Shown piece by piece: positions 1 to 8,303 of a DNA stretch of 64,000 bases. A model generated the notes under the pieces. It was not told where the DNA came from. It saw nothing but the letters and a program-made list of their open reading frames with translations, and ran no database searches. Origin of the DNA: Paraburkholderia sp. SOS3 (GTDB lineage: Bacteria > Pseudomonadota > Gammaproteobacteria > Burkholderiales > Burkholderiaceae). The position numbers and the translations under genes are program-made. The DNA lies in NCBI RefSeq assembly GCF_001922345.1, contig NZ_CP018811.1, positions 3,100,001 to 3,164,000 on the forward strand, in the 5' to 3' direction. Each line of letters starts with the position of its first letter. Positions within the stretch are counted from its first letter, which is position 1.

Positions 1-330
1 GATGAACCATGTCCCCACGCTGTCGTCGTTCACCGCGACGCGCAGCATGGGCCACGCCTGCAACTGCGCGCCCGGCAGCGCGGGAAGCGGGCCGGCCAGT
101 TCAGCCTCGAGCAACTGCACGCGCTCCGTATGCCGGCACAGCAGCGCACCTGAAGTGGTGGCGACACATGGCGAGCCGCGCTTGACGAGCACGCTGCCCA
201 CGCGCTCCTCGAGCAGCTTCACGCGCTGCGATACCGCCGATGGCGTGACGTTCAGTTCGCGTGCGGCACGCTCGAACGATCCATGACGGACCACAGCCGC
301 AAGCGCATCCAGCAATGCGTAGTCGAGCAT
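1..330 (-). CDS. argP: LysR-family regulator, ArgP/LysG type (3' part missing)
   Basis: N-terminal 110 residues of a LysR-type transcription regulator, running off the window at base 1. It starts at ATG 330-328 and opens with a typical winged HTH (residues about 1-60, with TPSAVSQRVKLLEE as recognition helix region). The wording of the HTH and the following linker is that of ArgP/LysG. ArgP-type proteins bind basic amino acids and switch on a divergent LysE/ArgO exporter, and here a LysE-type gene starts 98 bases away on the other strand, so context and sequence agree. The effector domain lies outside the window, so the ligand cannot be judged. Confidence 0.85.
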   Translation of the reverse strand, partial: MLDYALLDALAAVVRHGSFERAARELNVTPSAVSQRVKLLEERVGSVLVKRGSPCVATTSGALLCRHTERVQLLEAELAGPLPALPGAQLQAWPMLRVAVNDDSVGTWFI

Positions 331-428
331 TAGCGTTCCTTAACCGGTGTTAAGAGAATTAGGTTTTCTTAGCCAACAGATTACTTCAGACTGCGGCGAT
401 CCACCCTTTTATATTGTTTTGATACGCG

Positions 429-1076
429 ATGAACTGGATATCTTTTTCTCATGGCGCCGCATTGTGCGCGTCGCTGATCGTGACGATCGGTGCGCAAAAC
501 GCATTTGTCCTGCGGCAAGGCATCATGCGCGCGCATGTCGGCAAGATCGTGCTGCTGTGCGCGCTGTCGGACTTTATCCTCATCGGCGCGGGCGTCGGCG
601 GCGCCTCGGCACTGGTCAGCCGCTATCCCGTGTTTATCCACACGCTGCTGTACGTCGGCCTCGCCTATCTCACATGGTTCGGCATCAGCGCGTTGCGCCG
701 CGCGCTACGGCCGAGCGGCAAGGTCCTCGATGCGCAAGGCTCCGACGCGTCGCGGGTTGCGTCTTCGACTGCATCCGCCCGCGAAACGCAGCGCACGATT
801 CCGATTATCTTGATGACGCTCGCGTTCACATGGCTCAATCCGCATGTGTATCTCGACACGTTTCTGCTGATCGGCACGGCCGGCGCACGCGAGCCGGAAG
901 GCGCGCGTACCGCATTCGCGCTCGGTGCAATGGCGGTCAGCGCAGGATGGTTCGTCGCGATTGGTTATGGCGCGCGCGTGCTTGCGCCGCTATTTCGTCG
1001 CGCCAACGCATGGCGCGTTCTCGATGGTGCAATCGGCGGGATGGTGTTGTTGCTCGCGCTCGCGCAGTTCCGCTGA
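429..1076 (+). CDS. LysE/ArgO-family amino acid exporter
   Basis: 215-residue inner-membrane protein of the LysE translocator family, which exports basic amino acids (lysine, arginine) and toxic analogues. The N-terminus carries the family signature GAQNAFVLRQG at about residues 21-31, and the length and five to six hydrophobic segments fit LysE/ArgO (about 200-235 aa). It is divergent from the ArgP-like regulator, the classic arrangement in which the regulator senses cytoplasmic lysine/arginine and induces the exporter. The substrate is inferred from family and neighbour, not seen directly. It ends 15 bases before the convergent glycosidase gene, with no obvious terminator between. Confidence 0.9.
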   Translation: MNWISFSHGAALCASLIVTIGAQNAFVLRQGIMRAHVGKIVLLCALSDFILIGAGVGGASALVSRYPVFIHTLLYVGLAYLTWFGISALRRALRPSGKVLDAQGSDASRVASSTASARETQRTIPIILMTLAFTWLNPHVYLDTFLLIGTAGAREPEGARTAFALGAMAVSAGWFVAIGYGARVLAPLFRRANAWRVLDGAIGGMVLLLALAQFR

Positions 1077-1091
1077 TTCGATGCCGCCGGC

Positions 1092-2057
1092 TCAGTTGCG
1101 TTGCGCGGCATCGAGCCGCGCCCGGCATGCCGCATCCGCACCGACGCCGACCGTGCGCAACGCGCCATCGGTCACATACGGCTCGATGCCTGCCGCGCAG
1201 ATTTTTGCGGCGATGTCGCGCCGGCACGCTTCATCGTCCGGCGCGCAATAATCGATCGAAATTACCGGTAACCGGTAACGCTCGCGAATCGTGCGCGCCT
1301 GATCGAGCAGCCATTCGCGGTCGTCGGCCGGTACGGCTCCATAGCGCTGCTTGCCCTGGTCCCAGTTGCCGTACAGCGATTCGAATGCAACCGCCGCGAC
1401 GTCGCCGTGAAGCTCGGGCAGCACTTCGAAGCCCCGGTTAAAAATGAGTTGCGCGTCCGGATAACGCGCCTTAAGCGCGCGAATCGTATTGACGAGTCCT
1501 GCCTGCTGCCGCGCACGCGCGGCATCGGTCTTCGCGATCAGTTGCCACGAATCGAGCGTATCGAGGAAAAAGCCGCGATAGCCGCGCGCCCACAGCGGCG
1601 CAATGATGTGTTCGACAAAAAACTGCGGCCAACCGGGCGCGCCCTGATCGATCACCGCCGAGGCCCACTCCGCATTGCGCCCGATCAGCCACTGCTTCGG
1701 CATCGACGCCAGGTAGTCGCGATCCTTCGTGACCTCGCCGACGCTCACATAGGCATACCATTTCGTACAGCGCGACCTGTCTGCGCCGTTCGCCGCCGCC
1801 ATCGAAGATACCGTGCGCGGATCGAAGCCGCTATCCGCTTCGACCACTACCGTATCGAACTTCGACAGCTGATCGACCGGCACCTGTTCGCCGTAAAACA
1901 GGGCCACCGCACCGACACCGCCTTTCGCTCCGCGCGAGCAGGCTGCCAGTGCCGGCCGCGCACAGATAGCCGATAACAGCACGAGTACCGCCGCCACGCA
2001 CGCGATCTGCACCCAGGGTGGGCCAAGCCGTGCGAACAGATTCGCGAGCGCGGTCAT
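1092..2057 (-). CDS. Secreted GH114-like glycosidase, last gene of the pel operon
   Basis: 321-residue exported protein. A hydrophobic segment near residues 15-38 ends in ALA-AC, a signal peptide or anchor. The rest is one GH114-type (endo-alpha-1,4-polygalactosaminidase-like) TIM barrel with the YVSVGE strand (103-108), FLDTLDS (164-170, candidate acids D166 and D169) and FESLYG (225-230, candidate catalytic E226). It begins one base after the pelG stop and is therefore the eighth gene of the operon. The canonical pel operon has no such separate gene, because the same fold forms the N-terminal hydrolase domain of PelA. It aligns well with the N-terminal part of PelA in this window, which lacks the YVSVGE segment and has Pro at the position of E226. 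Cleavage of Pel (GalN/GalNAc polymer) is inferred. Confidence 0.85.
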   Translation of the reverse strand: MTALANLFARLGPPWVQIACVAAVLVLLSAICARPALAACSRGAKGGVGAVALFYGEQVPVDQLSKFDTVVVEADSGFDPRTVSSMAAANGADRSRCTKWYAYVSVGEVTKDRDYLASMPKQWLIGRNAEWASAVIDQGAPGWPQFFVEHIIAPLWARGYRGFFLDTLDSWQLIAKTDAARARQQAGLVNTIRALKARYPDAQLIFNRGFEVLPELHGDVAAVAFESLYGNWDQGKQRYGAVPADDREWLLDQARTIRERYRLPVISIDYCAPDDEACRRDIAAKICAAGIEPYVTDGALRTVGVGADAACRARLDAAQRN

Positions 2058-2058
2058 C

Positions 2059-3432
2059 TCAGTTGTGCAGCATGTAAGTTTCGTACTCGAGCCTTGCGAA
2101 CTTGCGGTCGAGCATCTGCACGGCCGCGACGACGAGAATCAGCAGCGTCAGCGCAAAGCCGTAGCCATACGTGTCGGGCGAAAGCCGCAACGTGATGCCG
2201 GTCAGCACGCCGTTCAGCGCGACAAAAGCGACGCAGAGCTTCAGCACCGAGCGCCGCGCATCGAGATAGAAGAATACGTTCAGCAAACCGAGCAGCAGCA
2301 CCTGCAGGCTTGCCGCGATCACGTCGAGAATCAGCAGCGGCATATACAGCGTGGAGATGTGCAGTGCATCGAGCACCCACCTGCCGAACGCAAGAATAAG
2401 CAGCAGCACCACCGCCTGGATCTTGACGATCTCGTAAAGGCCCGCGCGGATGCTCGACACCATCATGTCGCGCATGTCGTTGATATGGCGCAGCGTCGCG
2501 CCGCTGCGCACCGCATCGTAGAACGCGTCGTAGTACTCGACGAAGTCAGCCTCGATACGTACGAGAAACGTCGCCATGCCGGGCATCACGCATACATAGG
2601 CGATAAACACCGGAATATCGTAGATCACCGACGCATGCAGCGGCCCGATCACGGTCGCCCCCGTGGCCGGCGCGTACCAGAACATGAACTTGTCGAGCCA
2701 CACGCCGAGATTGAACAGCAAACCGGCCAGCGCGAGACTCGGATACGCGAAACGTCGTTCGAACGCTTCGAACGAAATAAAACGCTCGCTGCGGTAGTTC
2801 CGGTAAATGAGCCCGGAAAGGCCCGTGAGCAGCACGACATGCCCCGCGACGAAGCCGCCCAGCAGCCCCGCAATGCCGTGCCGGTTCAGCATCAGCGCGA
2901 ACGCGACCGTGCAGCCGTAACCGATAAAAAATACGACAAGAATCTGCCGGTATTGTTTGACGCTCGACAGAAAGATCACCGCGATCCAGATATTGCTGAT
3001 CACGACAAAGCCCGCGACCATCAGCAGCCGGTACAGCAGCGGCTCGCCGCCGAAACCGAGCCACACGGCGAGATAGCCGACGATTCCCGACGCAGCCGTC
3101 GAGACCAGCACGACGCCGTTGTAGTTCGACAGCACGAGATCGTCGCGCTTTTCGAAGAGGCGGTCTGAAATGAAGCGCGTAAACGACAGCTGCAGCGGCC
3201 CCGTCAGAATCAGGCTGCCCGCAATCAGGTAAGTGACCGACACCTGGAATTGCACGATCGCGTATTTCGGGATCGTGAACGCAAGGCTCATCAGGCCGAT
3301 CACGAGAATGCCGACGATCGACATGATCAGCGGCCCGGAACTGATCAGCCCCGCGTACGCGTAGGCGCGCATCGCGCCGGTCAGCGTGTCGCGCCGCAGG
3401 ATCTTGCGAAGCTCGAAACCAATGCCTGCCAT
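2059..3432 (-). CDS. pelG: PelG, inner-membrane Pel polysaccharide transporter
   Basis: 457-residue polytopic membrane protein with about twelve hydrophobic helices, matching the length of P. aeruginosa PelG (456 aa). PelG is a flippase-like (MATE/Wzx-related) protein that carries the nascent Pel chain across the inner membrane together with PelD and PelE. The start is the ATG at 3432-3430 (MAGIGFELRK), which shares one base with the pelF stop (TGATG), indicating translational coupling. The reading frame continues upstream inside pelF, but that extension is not homologous to PelG. The gene is followed one base later by the GH114-like gene. Confidence 0.95.
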   Translation of the reverse strand: MAGIGFELRKILRRDTLTGAMRAYAYAGLISSGPLIMSIVGILVIGLMSLAFTIPKYAIVQFQVSVTYLIAGSLILTGPLQLSFTRFISDRLFEKRDDLVLSNYNGVVLVSTAASGIVGYLAVWLGFGGEPLLYRLLMVAGFVVISNIWIAVIFLSSVKQYRQILVVFFIGYGCTVAFALMLNRHGIAGLLGGFVAGHVVLLTGLSGLIYRNYRSERFISFEAFERRFAYPSLALAGLLFNLGVWLDKFMFWYAPATGATVIGPLHASVIYDIPVFIAYVCVMPGMATFLVRIEADFVEYYDAFYDAVRSGATLRHINDMRDMMVSSIRAGLYEIVKIQAVVLLLILAFGRWVLDALHISTLYMPLLILDVIAASLQVLLLGLLNVFFYLDARRSVLKLCVAFVALNGVLTGITLRLSPDTYGYGFALTLLILVVAAVQMLDRKFARLEYETYMLHN

Positions 3433-5126
3433 CAGCGATTCTCCTGCGCTTGCGAAGGCTGTACGCCCGCTGTGCCGGCCGCGGCTGCGCGCGCGCCCGC
3501 GTGCACCGGGCAACCCGTCATGCCCGATGCGATGCCTGCCGCGCCGCCCGCGTCGTTCGCGCCGCCACGCGCGGTCCGCGTCGGCGCGGCGGCAAGCCGC
3601 TCGTACAGTTCGCGATATTGATCGATCATCTGAGCCTTCGTATAGAAGCGGCGCACGCGTTCGAGGCCCGCTGCCTGCGCGGCTCGCCAGCGCGGCACGT
3701 CGCCGAGCAGTTCGAGCACCGCCTGCGCGAAGGCGGCCGGGTTCGCGATCGGCACGACAAGGCCGGCCGCGCCGAGCGCACGGTCTTCGTCGCCATAGCC
3801 TTCGATCAGCTGCCGGCACGATCCGACGTCCGTCGTAATCGACGGCACGCCCGCGGCGAACCCTTCGAGCACGACCAGCGGCAACGCCTCGCTGATCGAC
3901 GTCAAGGCAAGCGCGTCGACTTGCGGCAGGATTTCATCGATGCGCTGAAAGCCGAGAAACTTCACGTGCCGCGCGAGGCCGAGACTTTGCGCGAGCGCGC
4001 GACATTCCTGTGCATAGGCCGGGTCTTCTTCTTCCGGTCCGACAATCCATCCTTCGATATCGGGCATCGTGCGCGACGCAATGAAAATCGCGCGGATAAA
4101 CGTCTTGATGTCCTTGATCGGCACGACGCGGCCGATCAGCGCGACGACCTTGCCGGCCCGCGCCTGATCGGGCTCATGCGGCGCGCGTTTGGCGACGAGC
4201 GGCGCCAGCCCGTCGACATCGACGCCATTCGGAATATTGCGCGTACGCGCCGCATCGGCGCCATCGGCGATCTGCCGCTGCCGGTTCGTTTCGTAGAGCG
4301 CGACGATATCGTCGGCGGCGTCGTACGCGAGCTTGCCGAGCGCTTCGAAGAAGCGCACCCACAGTTCGCGGAAATAGCTGATCTTCGAGATGTCGCGCTC
4401 GAACGCGCCACGGTTGTCGCGAATCCACTGGCTTTGCAGCAGGTCGATCTTGCGTTCTTTCGTGTAGATGCCATGCTCGGAGACGAGCAGCGGCCGGCCG
4501 GTGCGGTAGTGCAGCAGCGCGCCGAGAAAGCCCGCATAGCCCGTCGATACCGTGTGGTACACGCGCGCCGGCGGCAATTGCGCGGCAATGCGCGCGAGCT
4601 GCCACAGCGGCTTGTGCATGATGCGCACGGTCCAGAAGTAGTCGGTAAACGACGGGTCCGTGCAATGCCGATGGTACTGATCGACGATAAAGTCCCATGC
4701 CGCGCGGCTCGACACGAATTGCTGCTCGTTGAGCGGTCCGTCGTCGCCGATCAGGTGCACGAGGTCGGCCATCAGCGCGGCCGGATTTGCGCCGTGCCGG
4801 TTACGCCATGCATCGTGCAGTTGGGCCGATTTTGCGAATGCGGCCGCATCGCCGGGAATTTCGCGCGCCGTCTGCCTGTCGGCCGGTGCCGCCTCATACA
4901 GGTAATGCGCTTCGAAGTGGACGACGTTATCGGGCAGCTCATACGCGGCGCCGTGATAGTCCTCTTCGCGGCTGCCGACGAATGCGATCGCAAAGCGAAT
5001 TCCCGGGTACGAGCGGATCATCTGATTGACCCAGCTCGACACGCCGCCTCGCACGTACGGGAACGTGCCTTCGAGCAGCAGGCAGACATCGGCATCGGCG
5101 GCGCGACGAAAAAGTGACGAATTCAT
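3432..5126 (-). CDS. pelF: PelF, cytoplasmic GT4 glycosyltransferase of Pel synthesis
   Basis: 564-residue cytoplasmic glycosyltransferase. The N-terminal half is the PelF-type (DUF3492) domain with TFPYVRGGVSSWVN near residue 20. The C-terminal half is a GT4 domain with the E-x7-E motif (EALPLVVLE) followed by GFAAGVPSITTDVG. It polymerises the Pel backbone from nucleotide sugars. It is about 55 residues longer than P. aeruginosa PelF (507 aa), mostly because of an Ala/Gly/Thr-rich tail rich in low-complexity sequence after the GT4 fold. The ATG at 5126 overlaps the pelE stop by four bases (ATGA). Confidence 0.95.
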   Translation of the reverse strand: MNSSLFRRAADADVCLLLEGTFPYVRGGVSSWVNQMIRSYPGIRFAIAFVGSREEDYHGAAYELPDNVVHFEAHYLYEAAPADRQTAREIPGDAAAFAKSAQLHDAWRNRHGANPAALMADLVHLIGDDGPLNEQQFVSSRAAWDFIVDQYHRHCTDPSFTDYFWTVRIMHKPLWQLARIAAQLPPARVYHTVSTGYAGFLGALLHYRTGRPLLVSEHGIYTKERKIDLLQSQWIRDNRGAFERDISKISYFRELWVRFFEALGKLAYDAADDIVALYETNRQRQIADGADAARTRNIPNGVDVDGLAPLVAKRAPHEPDQARAGKVVALIGRVVPIKDIKTFIRAIFIASRTMPDIEGWIVGPEEEDPAYAQECRALAQSLGLARHVKFLGFQRIDEILPQVDALALTSISEALPLVVLEGFAAGVPSITTDVGSCRQLIEGYGDEDRALGAAGLVVPIANPAAFAQAVLELLGDVPRWRAAQAAGLERVRRFYTKAQMIDQYRELYERLAAAPTRTARGGANDAGGAAGIASGMTGCPVHAGARAAAAGTAGVQPSQAQENR

Positions 5127-6181
5127 GGCGACCAGTATTGAACGACGGGTTTGAGCAGCGGCAGCGCCGATGCGTGGCCGAGCGACGCGAGCAATTCGGC
5201 CACGCGCGCGTAATCGCGTTGCAGGAACGCGGCTTCGGCGAGCCACGGCACGAGGCGCTCGCGCGGAAAACCGAGCGCCTGGGCGCGCGCCAGATAGCCC
5301 GCGGCATCGGCGGCCGCGCCTTGTGCGAGCGCGAGACGCCCGCGGATCAACCAGAGCGCAGCATCGCCGGCGTCGATCTCGAGTGCGGCGCTCGCGTAAT
5401 GGTCGGCCTGCTCGAGCGTGTGCGTATAGACCGCGCCCTGCACGAGGTTCTGATAAACGAGCTCGAAATACAGCTCGGCCAGTTGCCGGTTGATCGCGTG
5501 ACGCTCGCTATCGGTCTGCGCGAGTTCGAGCGTCTGCGCGGTCTGGAAAATTTTCTGCATCACGTCGTTCTCGGCCTGATCGAGCGTGCCGTATGCAATC
5601 AGCCGCACGTCTTCGATCGGATCGGCGAGCAGATCGCGCAGCAACGTGCCCGTGGTGCGCGTCGGCATGCTCTGGATCGCGACGAGCGCGGACAGCCGGT
5701 CCGATGCATTGACCTGCGTATTGACGAGCCGCGCCTGCAGGCGCGCGCCGCCGCCGTGCGAGACGCGCGACATCAGATACGTGACGAACTCCGGTGCGGG
5801 CACTTCTTCGAGATCGTCGTCGCTGCGCTTGCCTGGAAACCAGGCAGCCCATATGCAGCTCGCGAGCAGGACGAGGCCGGCCGCGACCGGGACGAACGTG
5901 CAGAAGAGCCACAGGAACAGCAGCGTGAAGCCGCGCGGCTCGCGATACCGTGGCGGCAGCAGCAGGCGGAACAGCACGGCCTGCAGCGCGCCGCAGATCG
6001 CGTCGAGCAGCATCGCGGGCAGGATCGGCCCTTCGACGGTCGCACCGGGCGCGAGTTGCCACAGCACGCTGCCCTGCACGAGTGCCAGCGCAACGATCGC
6101 CAGCAGGGCCAGCACGGACAACACCACGCGCCACGCGTTCGAACCGTTGGAAACGCTCGACGAGCGCTCGCGCCTAGCCAT
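5123..6181 (-). CDS. pelE: PelE, inner-membrane TPR scaffold protein
   Basis: 352-residue protein with two or three hydrophobic segments in the first 110 residues, followed by a helical, Ala-rich cytoplasmic part that looks like TPR repeats. Length and position fit PelE (about 329 aa in P. aeruginosa), which holds PelD, PelF and PelG together at the inner membrane. Sequence identity to known PelE is not obvious by eye, so the name leans on gene order between pelD and pelF. The ATG at 6181 lies inside the end of pelD (8-base overlap), and the stop overlaps the pelF start by four bases. Confidence 0.88.
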   Translation of the reverse strand: MARRERSSSVSNGSNAWRVVLSVLALLAIVALALVQGSVLWQLAPGATVEGPILPAMLLDAICGALQAVLFRLLLPPRYREPRGFTLLFLWLFCTFVPVAAGLVLLASCIWAAWFPGKRSDDDLEEVPAPEFVTYLMSRVSHGGGARLQARLVNTQVNASDRLSALVAIQSMPTRTTGTLLRDLLADPIEDVRLIAYGTLDQAENDVMQKIFQTAQTLELAQTDSERHAINRQLAELYFELVYQNLVQGAVYTHTLEQADHYASAALEIDAGDAALWLIRGRLALAQGAAADAAGYLARAQALGFPRERLVPWLAEAAFLQRDYARVAELLASLGHASALPLLKPVVQYWSP

Positions 6182-7592
6182 CGATGCCGCTGCGTGTCAG
6201 CAGCCCTCGCAACGCCGGGCCCGGCGCGCCGCTGCCCAGATGCAGCGTATGCACGCCGATGCGCGCGCCTTCGAGATCGAGATCGAACTGCACGCGCAGG
6301 CTTGCTTCGATACGCGCGAGATAGCCGTCGACGCCGGTCTCGTCGGTCGCGGGCATCAGATTCACGAGCACCGACTTGCCCTCGGTCCTGATCGGCCACA
6401 GCAGATCGAGCGAGCGGCGCCGGCGCATCACATGCTCGAAGAACGAATCGCCGGCGTCGTCATGCGGGAATACGAGCGCGACCAGCGACGACGCGATGCC
6501 CGCCGAGCGCGCAAGCCGCGAGAGCCGGCTCAGATCGAGCGCGAAGTCGTACGGGCAGTTCTGCACGACATCGAGAATCTCGCGCACCTGCCGCGAGTGC
6601 TCGACGCCATCCGCGTAATAGCCGAGCAAAACGAGCAGCAACTGGAGATTGTCGAAGTTCAGCGACAGGAACGGCATACGCCGGATCGCGACGAGCGCGA
6701 GCACATCGCCGTCCGCGGCGACCACCGGCGCACAGACGAGCAGCGAGGTATGCACGACCGGCCGTTCGTCGCTGCGCAGATGCGCAACGCTCTTCGTTTC
6801 GAGCGCGCGCGCCACGAGGTCGTCGTGCGCATCGAGTTCGAACGCGTCGCCCACGCGCGCGAGCGCCGCGGCGCCGGCCTTGCCGCCCTGCACGGGAAAC
6901 AGCGCGGCCACTTCGATCTGGCATGCCTGCGCGACGAATTCGAGCAGTTCGTGCGCCCCGGGCATATCGTCCGCGGCACGCGTGCGCGGCGCCTCGAGGC
7001 CGTGCGCGACCGACAGCCGGCGCAACTCGGTAATCGAATCGCGCAGCGTGGTCGGCTTCGACAGCAGGTCCTTCTCGAGCCGCTCATGCGATAGACGCAT
7101 CAGATAGTGGCTATTCGTGATTGCGACGAGCCGGTCGTTCAGATAACCGTTGAGCGCGTTCGCGCGTGCCGCGCGCGCGCCCCAGATATCGCCGAAATGA
7201 CCGACGAGAATTGTCTGCAACAGGCCGCCGATGAAAAACGTCGTCGGCCATGCGTCGCCGCCGCCGTGCGTGTGCACGAGCCAGGCGCCGACCAGCATGG
7301 CGCTCGCCAGAAGACCGAGCAGCGTGCCGTAGCGCAGCGCGACCACGAGCGTCGCGAACCAGAGCCACGGAAAGCCCGTGTCGAGCAGCAGCGGGTCGGA
7401 CGGATCGAAATGCCAGCACAGCAGGCAGACGATCAGCATGAAGCCGACCGTCTCGACGATCGCGAACGGCCGCGTGACCGCAGGCGCCACGAAGCGCCGC
7501 ACGGCATTCAGATGACCGAACGGGTGCGCGCTGCGCGGCTTCACGGCTGCCGCGTTCGCGCTGCTGTCCGGTCGGGAAGTGGCGGTATTCAC
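6174..7592 (-). CDS. pelD: PelD, c-di-GMP receptor of the Pel synthase
   Basis: 472-residue inner-membrane protein. Four hydrophobic segments at about 40-135 are followed by a helix, a GAF-like domain (about 180-320) and a degenerate GGDEF domain (about 330-460). The c-di-GMP inhibitory-site motif RxxD is present as R393-S-L-D396, matching the RGLD of P. aeruginosa PelD (455 aa). The active-site GGDEF is degenerate, so it should bind but not make c-di-GMP. Binding is known to switch on Pel production after translation. The start codon is GTG at 7592, preceded by an AGGAG Shine-Dalgarno seven bases away. Confidence 0.95.
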   Translation of the reverse strand: MNTATSRPDSSANAAAVKPRSAHPFGHLNAVRRFVAPAVTRPFAIVETVGFMLIVCLLCWHFDPSDPLLLDTGFPWLWFATLVVALRYGTLLGLLASAMLVGAWLVHTHGGGDAWPTTFFIGGLLQTILVGHFGDIWGARAARANALNGYLNDRLVAITNSHYLMRLSHERLEKDLLSKPTTLRDSITELRRLSVAHGLEAPRTRAADDMPGAHELLEFVAQACQIEVAALFPVQGGKAGAAALARVGDAFELDAHDDLVARALETKSVAHLRSDERPVVHTSLLVCAPVVAADGDVLALVAIRRMPFLSLNFDNLQLLLVLLGYYADGVEHSRQVREILDVVQNCPYDFALDLSRLSRLARSAGIASSLVALVFPHDDAGDSFFEHVMRRRRSLDLLWPIRTEGKSVLVNLMPATDETGVDGYLARIEASLRVQFDLDLEGARIGVHTLHLGSGAPGPALRGLLTRSGIDG

Positions 7593-7641
7593 GGCCGACT
7601 CCTGATGGCTTGTCTAAAACCCGATGACGGCATGCGCCGCT

Positions 7642-8217
7642 TCATGCGTGCGCGCGCAACGGCGCGAGCAGCTTGCCGATCAGCGACGTCGCGACGTTTG
7701 CGAGGCTCGAGCGGCTCCAGCCGCTGCGCGAGCCCGTCGCGCTCCATACGACCTGGCCCGACGCGACATCGACGAGTTCGAACGTGACGCCCGCGACCGG
7801 CTCGCCATCGACGCCCGCCTTGTAACGCCACTCTTCGACCGCGCCGGTCAGCACGTATTTGACGTGCTGCTCGCGCGCCCAGGCGAGCTTCTTCTCGCCG
7901 ATCTCGCGCTGCGCGGTGTCGAACATCGCATTCGACGCCGCATCGGCCGGCGCGACGCGCACGTCCGTGAGGCCGTTCTGACGCAGCACGTTCGCGGCGA
8001 TCGCGGTCGCGCTGCTGCCGGCCGCCGGCGTCTCGGTGAAATTCGCCAGCGCGACGACCGCCACCGAATCGCCGGTGGCGAGCGACGGCGTGGCCGCGCT
8101 CTGGCTGATCGAGCCGCATGCGGAAAGCAGCAGCACGGTCGTCGCGGCGGCGGCAAGCCAACGAAGCGGACGGAACCGCCCCTGTGCCGTATGCGTAAGT
8201 TTGTCTCTGGTGTTCAT
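7642..8217 (-). CDS. pelC: PelC, outer-membrane lipoprotein of Pel export
   Basis: 191-residue lipoprotein. A signal sequence at about 20-34 ends in the lipobox LLSAC, followed by a compact alpha/beta domain with Trp and basic residues near the C-terminus (GSRSGWSRSS). PelC forms a dodecameric ring under the PelB pore that guides the cationic polymer. P. aeruginosa PelC is 172 aa. The ATG at 8217 has an AGGAG-like site upstream. The gaps to pelB (86 bases) and to pelD (49 bases) are the largest within this operon. Confidence 0.93.
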   Translation of the reverse strand: MNTRDKLTHTAQGRFRPLRWLAAAATTVLLLSACGSISQSAATPSLATGDSVAVVALANFTETPAAGSSATAIAANVLRQNGLTDVRVAPADAASNAMFDTAQREIGEKKLAWAREQHVKYVLTGAVEEWRYKAGVDGEPVAGVTFELVDVASGQVVWSATGSRSGWSRSSLANVATSLIGKLLAPLRAHA

Positions 8218-8303
8218 CGAACCACTCCTTTCCCGTTCATTGCGTTTTACGTTGTCGCGCTTTTTCGATGCGAGTTTCGGTCACTGCCGTCCTGCCCTGC
8301 CCA

